5,203 nucleotides of DNA from NCBI GenBank assembly GCA_013817465.1, contig JACDCP010000157.1:2336-7538 (forward strand), written 5' to 3'. Position 1 is the stretch's first letter, and every line of letters starts with the position of its first letter. The translations under genes and the position numbers were made by a program. Below the pieces are notes generated by a model, which worked only from the letters and a program-made list of their open reading frames with translations, was not told the DNA's origin and searched no databases. Positions 1 through 5,203 of the stretch are shown one piece after another. The DNA comes from Gammaproteobacteria bacterium (GTDB lineage: Bacteria > Pseudomonadota > Gammaproteobacteria > Steroidobacterales > JACDCP01).

Positions 1-2133
1 TGGGGGTTCGTCGATGTCACGAGGCCGCCATTCAGCGCCGACGCGACCGGACAGAAAGACTCGACGAGCGCCCTGCAGCACGCGATGGATTTTGCCCGTG
101 AGAATTATCTGGTGGCGCTCCTTCCCGCCGGCGAATATCTGGTTTCCGACACCCTCTCCTGTACGCAGTCCCTGATCAGGCGTTCGAGCATGAAGCTGCT
201 GAACGATTCCGAGGGCCCGTGCCAGATGCAGGGGTCCAGGTTGGGGGACGCAAGGCCCAGGCTCGTTCTGGCGGCCGGCTCGCCGGGATTTTCCAACCCC
301 GCCAAGCCGAAGCCGGTGGTGAATTTCTGGGCACGCAGTTATTACGGCAATCCGGAGGAGCATCAACCGAACATTTCGTATAACCAGATGTTCGTCAACA
401 TCGACATCGAGATCCGTCCGGGGAATAGCGGCGCGATCGGCATCAGCCATCGAGGGGCGCAGGGCTCAGGGGTGCAGGAGTCCACCATCGATGCCACTCA
501 CGGGTTCGCCGGTCTCGACGGCGGGTCCGGATCCGGGGGCAGCCATGCCGATATCACCGTTATCGGCGGCCAATACGGCCTCTATCTGCGCGGCAGTCAG
601 CCTGCGGCGACGATCACCGGAATCACGCTGTCGGGCCAATCGAAGAGCGGCATACTCTACGGCGGCCGGCAGACGCTGTCTGCGGTCGGCGTCAGCATCA
701 CGGTGCCCGACGACGCCACAGGACCCGCCATCAGTGTGCAGGGCCACAGCGCCCAGCTCGGGCAGGTCAGCCTGGTGGACAGCGTCATACGCTTCGAGCG
801 CTCGAGCGACCGTAACCTCGTTATCCGGACGGACAGCTCCGTCTACCTCAAGAACGTGTACGTGAAGAATGCCGGCACCATCGTCGAGACGATCGACGGG
901 GGTCATGTGGATGGAAACGTGTACGGCTGGGCGCTGATCGACGAGTATGCCAAGGGGATCGATCCGCCGCCGTACCGGACCAGCGTAGGCACATTCCAGT
1001 ACGAGGCGCCGCTCTACCTGGACGGTGTCCGCCGATCCGAGCCGCTGGTGGACAGAGGCTCCGACGGCGCTGCGCCGCCGGCCGATATCCAGAGCCGTCA
1101 TCTGTGGAGCCGGAATGGCCCCGGATGGGAGTCTCCGAACGCGGCCAACGTCAGGCTCGCGCCCTATTTCGCCGAAGGTGACGGGACCGTTGACGATACT
1201 GCAGCCATACAGCGCGCCATAGATGAAAACCAGATCGTGTTTCTGCCCAAAGGTTACTTCCGGATCTCGAGGCCGCTGGTCCTCCATTCGGACACCCGGC
1301 TCATCGGCGCGGGCAGCACGCTGACAAACCTGATACCGGATCCCCGTGCTGCGGCCTTTTCCAATGCTTCGAACCCGCAGCCCCTGGTGACGACCGATAA
1401 CGACCCGCGCGCGAGCACGGAGCTGGCGTTTCTCCAGCTCCGGGCCCAGGTGGACGCGCCCGGCGTATACGCACTCAACTGGCGCGCCGGACGCGACTCC
1501 ATCTTCCGCGCGGTGAACATCAATCGTCTGTCGGAGTACGGACATGCATGGGTGCCGGGCAAGGACAAATCTCCGGCAAGAACCGACTTTCCACTGGTAC
1601 GCATCACGGGTAACGGTGGCGGCAAATGGTACAACTTCAACCAGGGTCAGGCGGATTACATGGCGCCCGGCTATCGCCATATTCTGATCGAAGGAACGAG
1701 CCAGGAGCTGTCCTTTTACCAGTTCAACCCGGAACATGCCCAGGGGGAGGCCAATGCCGAGGTGCGTAATGCGGCCAATGTGAATTTCTACGGCGTAAAG
1801 TGTGAGTCCAATTATCCCGTCCTGTGGATACGCGATTCAGACAACATCAATCTGTACGGATACGGCGGAAATGCGGCTGCGCTCGCTGCAGGCGACACTT
1901 ACCCGCAGGGCTTCCAACAGTTTGTCCCGTCGTTGTTTCGTGTGGAGCGCACAACGAATCTGCGCCTGGTCAGTCTGGTCGACGAACCGCGCGTGAACGG
2001 CGGACATCCGGTTTTCGGGCTGGGCGTGAATCCCGGTAACTGGTACATGCTGCTGGAGGCCGATCGCAGCAACAACCAGATCGCTACCGTCGTGCTGGAC
2101 AGGCCGGTGCTCTACAAGCGTGTGGGCCCGTGA
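1..2133 (+). CDS. Double beta-helix protein, pectate-lyase-3 / GH55-like (5' partial)
   Basis: This is probably an exported carbohydrate-active enzyme (glycoside hydrolase or polysaccharide lyase). The frame is open from base 1 to the TGA at 2131-2133, giving 710 residues. The ATG at 85 is not the true start, because family sequence already reads through bases 7-84 (FVDVT at residues 3-7, then SADATGQKDST at 12-22). Module 1 opens there and continues with LPAGEYLVSDT (41-51). Module 2 opens with GDGTVDDTAAIQRAID (393-408) and FLPKGYFRIS (414-423). Both are the N-terminal signature of Pectate_lyase_3 (PF12708): a GDG or ADATG/D..A.Q turn, then a LPxGxY strand. Two such modules in one chain are typical of GH55 exo-beta-1,3-glucanases. 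Between them lie beta-helix-like repeats rich in Gly, Asn, Val and Ile, including PGNSGAIGISHRGAQGSG (about 140-157). Cys54 and Cys74 could form a disulfide. The signal peptide would lie upstream, out of view. The family call is firm; substrate and catalytic residues cannot be assigned from sequence alone, and a non-catalytic role is possible. Confidence 0.85.
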   Translation, partial: WGFVDVTRPPFSADATGQKDSTSALQHAMDFARENYLVALLPAGEYLVSDTLSCTQSLIRRSSMKLLNDSEGPCQMQGSRLGDARPRLVLAAGSPGFSNPAKPKPVVNFWARSYYGNPEEHQPNISYNQMFVNIDIEIRPGNSGAIGISHRGAQGSGVQESTIDATHGFAGLDGGSGSGGSHADITVIGGQYGLYLRGSQPAATITGITLSGQSKSGILYGGRQTLSAVGVSITVPDDATGPAISVQGHSAQLGQVSLVDSVIRFERSSDRNLVIRTDSSVYLKNVYVKNAGTIVETIDGGHVDGNVYGWALIDEYAKGIDPPPYRTSVGTFQYEAPLYLDGVRRSEPLVDRGSDGAAPPADIQSRHLWSRNGPGWESPNAANVRLAPYFAEGDGTVDDTAAIQRAIDENQIVFLPKGYFRISRPLVLHSDTRLIGAGSTLTNLIPDPRAAAFSNASNPQPLVTTDNDPRASTELAFLQLRAQVDAPGVYALNWRAGRDSIFRAVNINRLSEYGHAWVPGKDKSPARTDFPLVRITGNGGGKWYNFNQGQADYMAPGYRHILIEGTSQELSFYQFNPEHAQGEANAEVRNAANVNFYGVKCESNYPVLWIRDSDNINLYGYGGNAAALAAGDTYPQGFQQFVPSLFRVERTTNLRLVSLVDEPRVNGGHPVFGLGVNPGNWYMLLEADRSNNQIATVVLDRPVLYKRVGP

Positions 2134-2208
2134 AGTACGAGCTGCTTACGACTGCAAAATATTCTTGGTAGTGGAGTTCACGCTGCGCCATGCTGCTCTG
2201 ACGTGCCG

Positions 2209-2224
2209 GACTCTCTCAAGAGTC
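2209..2224. terminator. Small hairpin in the convergent gap, possible weak terminator
   Basis: GACTCT, loop CTCA, AGAGTC forms a perfect 6-bp stem, extendable by one G-U pair. It sits between the stop of the beta-helix gene (2133) and the stop of the methyltransferase (2225), where a shared terminator is expected. No run of T follows on either strand and the stem is short, so it is not a classical Rho-independent terminator. Termination here may be Rho-dependent instead. Confidence 0.25.
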
Positions 2225-2971
2225 TCAGGTGCCGGGCTGCAGGGGCTTCTGGATGATGAATACCAGGTTATTGTAATCTGACTCGAGCCTCTGCAAGGAC
2301 AGCACCTCGATCATCTTCAGAACGGGCGTGACGAAACCCCTGAGCCGGCCCAATCTTTTCAGATAAAAGTTGGTGCCGTACTCATGCAAGATACTCAAGT
2401 CATGCTTTTTGCAAAACTCGTACATGCCTTTCCTCGAAACGACACGATCGTAAACAGTCGGAAAAGGCCCGTGCCCTGGCTTACCCGCATCGGGCAGCCG
2501 GTAGATGTACTTCTTGTACAGCACATGCAGCCGGAACGGGACCATCCTGGTGATGAAGCCAAATACCGAGTCCCTGTCCGGGAACTTCAAAATCAGGAAC
2601 CCCCCGGGCTTTAACCATCTGGAGAAATTCTCCAGCGCTCTCTCAGCGCCGTCCACATGTTCCAGCACGTACGAGCTGTACACGACATCGAACTGATTCT
2701 CGTCCAGCTCGAGGGTGCACAAATCGGCCAGTATTGCGACGTCGAGATCATCCTCCTGCTTCTTCCTGAGCTCGAGGCCGGTCTCATCGACATCGACGCC
2801 GGTCAGCTGGTAATTCATCCCCGCCAGATCGAGCGGCCATCGGTTCCCGCATCCGGCCTCCAGAATATTGACCATTTCCGCTCCAGCGAAGCAGGCTCTG
2901 ATGAAGGCGGACAAGCTTGCATTCAGTTCCTCGATGGTTTCGATGTTCTGCAATTTTGCCGGTTTCGACAT
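2225..2971 (-). CDS. Class I SAM-dependent methyltransferase
   Basis: The product (248 residues) should transfer a methyl group from S-adenosylmethionine to an unknown acceptor in the cytoplasm. The Rossmann-fold motifs appear in order: motif I ILEAGCGNR (36-44), the acidic ribose-binding end of strand 2 in GVDVD (58-62), an AD dipeptide at 82-83 that probably contacts the adenine, FDVVYSSYVLEHV (94-106), and LKPGGFLILKFP (120-131). This is the Methyltransf_11 pattern. The C-terminal third has a basic, aromatic stretch (FRLHVLYKKYIYRLP, about 143-157) that may form an acceptor-side cap. I chose ATG at 2971 because AGAGG sits 6 nt upstream. An in-frame TTG at 3010 would add 13 residues but has no visible ribosome site. 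The gene converges with the beta-helix gene (91-bp gap) and has no obvious operon partner here. Its codons look somewhat less GC-rich than those of the neighbours. Such enzymes are common near surface-polysaccharide genes, but the substrate (sugar, lipid, quinone or small molecule) is not decided by the sequence. Confidence 0.88.
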   Translation of the reverse strand: MSKPAKLQNIETIEELNASLSAFIRACFAGAEMVNILEAGCGNRWPLDLAGMNYQLTGVDVDETGLELRKKQEDDLDVAILADLCTLELDENQFDVVYSSYVLEHVDGAERALENFSRWLKPGGFLILKFPDRDSVFGFITRMVPFRLHVLYKKYIYRLPDAGKPGHGPFPTVYDRVVSRKGMYEFCKKHDLSILHEYGTNFYLKRLGRLRGFVTPVLKMIEVLSLQRLESDYNNLVFIIQKPLQPGT

Positions 2972-2977
2972 TTCAGG

Positions 2978-2982
2978 CCTCT
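2978..2982 (-). promoter_or_regulatory. Ribosome binding site of the methyltransferase
   Basis: Read on the minus strand, AGAGG is followed by a 6-nt spacer (CCTGAA) and then ATG at 2971. This site decides the start in favour of ATG over the upstream TTG at 3010. Confidence 0.6.
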
Positions 2983-3131
2983 GCGTAGTTTGACCTTCTG
3001 TGTTGGACAAGATGCAGCAGCCGCCGCAGCTGCGATGAGGCGTTGACCCTGTCTCGGTTAACTGCTGTAGCAGCCGGATACGAGGACACCGCCGCGGAAA
3101 ACGATAGCACGAAGAAGTGCAGCAGGGGCCG

Positions 3132-3159
3132 CTTCAAGTCTCCCTTTCGGAGCTTGAAG
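3132..3159. repeat. Strong hairpin with 7+4 bp stem
   Basis: CTTCAAG (3132-3138) pairs perfectly with CTTGAAG (3153-3159). Inside, CTCC (3140-3143) pairs with GGAG (3149-3152), leaving one bulged T (3139) and a 5-nt loop CTTTC. That is 11 base pairs with a single bulge, the best structure in the gap. No T-run follows on the plus strand (TTGCTTGCC) or the minus strand (CGGCCCCTG), so it is not a typical intrinsic terminator. It could be part of a structured leader or small RNA, or a protein-binding site. Confidence 0.5.
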
Positions 3160-3290
3160 TTGCTTGCCGGCGCATGCGTGAGATGTCCGGCATAGCCGCG
3201 GGAAAGGGAGCACGCGCCGCCTGCAGTTTTGCATAATCTGTGCCAGCCGTTTCGCCTGATGACGCCGCCGTGCACCAGTGGTGGTAAGAT

Positions 3291-3313
3291 AGCGACTGCG
3301 ACAAGAAGTCGCT
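3291..3313. repeat. Hairpin with 7-bp perfect stem followed by TT
   Basis: AGCGACT (3291-3297) and AGTCGCT (3307-3313) are perfect reverse complements around a 9-nt loop. On the plus strand TTCGG follows, giving only a short TTT including the last stem base, so any terminator function would be weak. No plus-strand gene is visible just upstream for it to terminate. Confidence 0.4.
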
Positions 3314-3354
3314 TTCGGAGCACATCAGGTTATGTTAAAGGATGCGCTTCAGTA

Positions 3355-3390
3355 CGGCAGCAGGTGGCTGCAGCCACTGACCGGGTGCCG
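3355..3390. repeat. Nested palindrome, possible operator or cruciform
   Basis: The core GTGGCTGCAGCCAC (3364-3377) is a perfect 14-bp palindrome. With one bulged G (3364) the pairing extends to CAG (3361-3363) and CTG (3377-3379). Outer arms CGGCA (3355-3359) and TGCCG (3386-3390) are also complementary. A perfect dyad of this size can be a regulator-binding site, but it lies about 330 bases before the FG-GAP gene start and no matching regulator gene is in view. Confidence 0.4.
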
Positions 3391-3692
3391 GAATTGTGAC
3401 GTACTCGTTTTAATGGGCCCGCAGGTTGCATTAGGCTGCGTATCGATGCTCCATGACTGAGGAATGTCGCTCGCGGATCGACTCCGCAGTTCGGCATGAA
3501 CAGAATCCTTACGAGCCGCTGCACAAGATTGAATAAAGATGGTGGTGAGATCAATGAGGCCGGTTCTGGAACGGATGCAGGAACCTCCTCGTTCGAAACA
3601 AGTGACTCAGAAGCGGGGCGGGAACGGGCCGGATCAGTCTCGATAAAAGCTTGCTGATAAGGTTGTTGCGAAATTCAAGAAAATTGCATCCC

Positions 3693-3698
3693 AGAAGG
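3693..3698 (+). promoter_or_regulatory. Ribosome binding site of the FG-GAP gene
   Basis: AGAAGG is followed by an 8-nt spacer and ATG at 3707. This supports that start, which is also placed correctly for the signal peptide. Confidence 0.65.
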
Positions 3699-3706
3699 TA
3701 ATACGT

Positions 3707-5203
3707 ATGACTCTCCCAGTTGCATCTTCTTCCGCAACCAAACGTACTTTTCGTTTGGCGGGGAAAATCGCATGCGCCGGCCTCTGGAGCTTCGGCCTCG
3801 TTGTTCCCGCGGCTCAGTCGCAGATACAGTTCGAGGATGTATCGGATACGACCGGCATGACGGGATTCACCGAAAGCTGGGGCGCTTCCTGGGGCGATCT
3901 CAACGGCGATAACTGGCCTGATCTGTTTATCCAGGGTCACCGCGACTTTCCGCGATTCTATCGCAACACCGGTGACGGCAGCTTCGAAGACGTTGCTTAC
4001 GAACTGGATCCGGGCAACTGGATCGCAAAGCCCATGGACGACAAGCATGGGGCTTCGTGGGCGGATTTCGATAACGACGGTGACGAGGATCTGCTGATCG
4101 GCGTGAGCGCTACCGGACCCGCGCAGTTGCTGGTGAACGATGACGGCACCTTCACCGAACGCGCTCAGGACGCTGATATTTCTTCGGACTCGACCAACCG
4201 CCATTCCGTCTGGTTCGACTACAACCGCGACGGGTTTCTGGATGTCGCACAACTTTACCTGGGCGGCGCCACGTTGCGCCGGCAGGACCCGTCAGACGGG
4301 CTGGATTTCGATAATTACCATACTAGTGCGCGCTTCAGTTGTCCGGGACGGCTCGATTACGGACAGATGATTGACGTGAACAACGACGGCGTTCTGGAGT
4401 TCATTTGCGCCGAAACAGATACGTTTCCGCTCAGAGTGTTCAATATCGCCACTTTTCCTTTCCGGGATGTCACCGGCAGCGTCCCTTCGGCCACACTGGT
4501 CAATGACACCGCGGTGGCCGATTTCAATCGCGACTTACGCTCCGACATCGTGATGACCCGGGGGGCTGTCCGGCCGTCCGGGGCCAAGCTGGTCTCCGAT
4601 ACGCACATCGAAGCGTGGTTGCGCAGCAGTGACAGCTCGTCGCTGATCAAGGGCTTCAGCTTCGTGGCTCCCGGTCAGATTACGGTAGCGCTCGATCACT
4701 CGGGCATGGGTGTTCGCGAGAACTCGCGGGTGTTCGTGCTGAACACGCAGGGTCCGACGTCCGTAACGGACGGTCCGGTTACCGTCAGATACAACTCTGG
4801 CAGCGGCCGTTGGGAAGCCTCCATCGGCAACTCCAATTCGCCACAGGCGTATATCGTTGTCGACACCGTTGCGACAGTGTCCGACTTTATAGTGACCGGA
4901 TTGGATAATTCCGAATCCACGGTGGAGACGCTGTATCTCGAGAACAGCGCTTCGGGAATGAGCTATGACTACGGAACCGGCTTGTTCGAGCCGGTGTCCT
5001 GTGTCAGTGCAGCGGCCGGCGACTTCGACAACGATATGGACGTCGATCTGTATCTGGTGTGCCGCACAGGGGTGGAAAACCTGGCGAACCGTCTGTACGA
5101 AAATCAGGGAGACGGCAGCTTCCTGCTGGTGTCGCAGAGCGGGGCCGAAGGCCCTGTGGGTGTCGGCGAGGCCTTCGGGGTCGGCGACAGCGTGGTCGTC
5201 GCC
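3707..5203 (+). CDS. Exported FG-GAP/VCBS beta-propeller protein, CRTAC1-like (3' partial)
   Basis: The frame stays open for 499 codons to the window edge, so the C-terminus is missing. The N-terminus is a signal peptide: a basic segment with K12, R13, R16 and K20, a hydrophobic core (about 21-33), and a likely cleavage after A-Q-S at residue 38. The TKRTFR run (11-16) resembles a twin-arginine motif with Lys replacing the first Arg. The mature part begins FEDVSDTTGM (42-51), typical of CRTAC1-family proteins. Six calcium-loop motifs of FG-GAP/VCBS repeats follow, starting at D64 (DLNGDNWPD), D120 (DFDNDGDED), D171 (DYNRDGFLD), D223 (DVNNDGVLE), D272 (DFNRDLRSD) and D439 (DFDNDMDVD). NTGDGSFEDV and NQGDGSF turns separate some blades. 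The protein should fold as a calcium-stabilised propeller outside the cytoplasm, binding ligands or acting in adhesion; no catalytic function is visible. Residues of roughly 300-425 carry no such motif and look like an inserted domain. CRTAC1 proteins often end in an ASPIC/UnbV domain, which would lie past the window. The family call is strong; the role is unknown. Confidence 0.88.
   Translation, partial: MTLPVASSSATKRTFRLAGKIACAGLWSFGLVVPAAQSQIQFEDVSDTTGMTGFTESWGASWGDLNGDNWPDLFIQGHRDFPRFYRNTGDGSFEDVAYELDPGNWIAKPMDDKHGASWADFDNDGDEDLLIGVSATGPAQLLVNDDGTFTERAQDADISSDSTNRHSVWFDYNRDGFLDVAQLYLGGATLRRQDPSDGLDFDNYHTSARFSCPGRLDYGQMIDVNNDGVLEFICAETDTFPLRVFNIATFPFRDVTGSVPSATLVNDTAVADFNRDLRSDIVMTRGAVRPSGAKLVSDTHIEAWLRSSDSSSLIKGFSFVAPGQITVALDHSGMGVRENSRVFVLNTQGPTSVTDGPVTVRYNSGSGRWEASIGNSNSPQAYIVVDTVATVSDFIVTGLDNSESTVETLYLENSASGMSYDYGTGLFEPVSCVSAAAGDFDNDMDVDLYLVCRTGVENLANRLYENQGDGSFLLVSQSGAEGPVGVGEAFGVGDSVVVA

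Larger units (their letters stand above)
2972..3706. other. Long divergent intergenic region rich in inverted repeats
   Basis: About 735 bases separate the starts of two divergent genes. Open frames here are short and show no recognisable protein family. No convincing sigma70 promoter is visible; the best plus-strand match is TTGACC at 3043 with TGTAGC 17 bases later, which is weak and far from any start. The region does hold several inverted repeats (3132-3159, 3273-3283, 3291-3313, 3355-3390), described separately. It should contain the promoters of both flanking genes. It could also encode a small RNA or be the remains of a lost gene; the sequence does not settle which. Confidence 0.55.

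Noticed and set aside
466..1737. A 423-codon open frame on the minus strand, antisense to the beta-helix gene
   Set aside because: It is a shadow of high-GC codon use. The product is rich in Arg, Val and His with no family resemblance, while the plus-strand frame has clear domain motifs over the same bases.
2972..3010. Upstream TTG start for the methyltransferase, adding 13 residues
   Set aside because: No ribosome site precedes the TTG, whereas the ATG at 2971 has AGAGG 6 nt upstream. The extra residues are polar and carry no family signature.
3043..3071. A sigma70-like promoter on the plus strand (TTGACC, 17 bases, TGTAGC)
   Set aside because: The -10 element is a poor match, and the nearest plus-strand gene starts more than 600 bases downstream.
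3132..3390. The gap hairpins read as a CRISPR array or integron recombination sites
   Set aside because: The hairpins differ from one another in sequence, spacing is irregular, there are no uniform spacers, and no cas or integrase gene is in view.
3330..3554. A 74-codon minus-strand frame in the gap
   Set aside because: Its sequence is of mixed composition with no recognisable domain, it spans the nested palindrome, and nothing in its context supports expression.
3551..4252. A 233-codon minus-strand frame running from the gap into the FG-GAP gene
   Set aside because: Its Val/Ile-rich segments are the reverse complement of the Asp codons of the calcium loops. The plus-strand gene has a ribosome site, a signal peptide and repeated motifs.

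Overview
The window is about 58% GC by eye and looks like an accessory chromosomal region of a Gram-negative, probably proteobacterial (possibly marine or soil gammaproteobacterial) organism. That guess rests on codon use, Shine-Dalgarno sites and exported carbohydrate-type proteins. No marker gene fixes the taxon. I see no tRNA, rRNA, CRISPR array, insertion sequence or phage gene.

Layout. (1) Positions 1-2133, plus strand: the 3' part of a gene for a large protein with two successive pectate-lyase-3-type beta-helix modules. It resembles GH55-type exo-beta-1,3-glucanases and GH28-related proteins, and its true start lies before the window. (2) Positions 2134-2224: a short convergent gap with a small hairpin. 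(3) Positions 2225-2971, minus strand: a class I SAM-dependent methyltransferase of the Methyltransf_11 type. (4) Positions 2972-3706: about 735 bases without a convincing gene, but rich in inverted repeats. (5) From 3707 to the window end, plus strand: the 5' part of an exported FG-GAP/VCBS beta-propeller protein (CRTAC1-like), with a signal peptide, six visible calcium-loop motifs and an inserted domain. Its stop lies beyond position 5203.

Working together: a polysaccharide-acting beta-helix enzyme, a methyltransferase of the kind often seen near surface-glycan genes, and an exported calcium-binding propeller would fit a carbohydrate or cell-surface locus. The three genes are not one operon: the first two converge, and the last two diverge across the long gap. 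Any functional link is inference. I found no clear undescribed system. The points most worth a second look are the inserted domain in the propeller protein and the structured gap before it.
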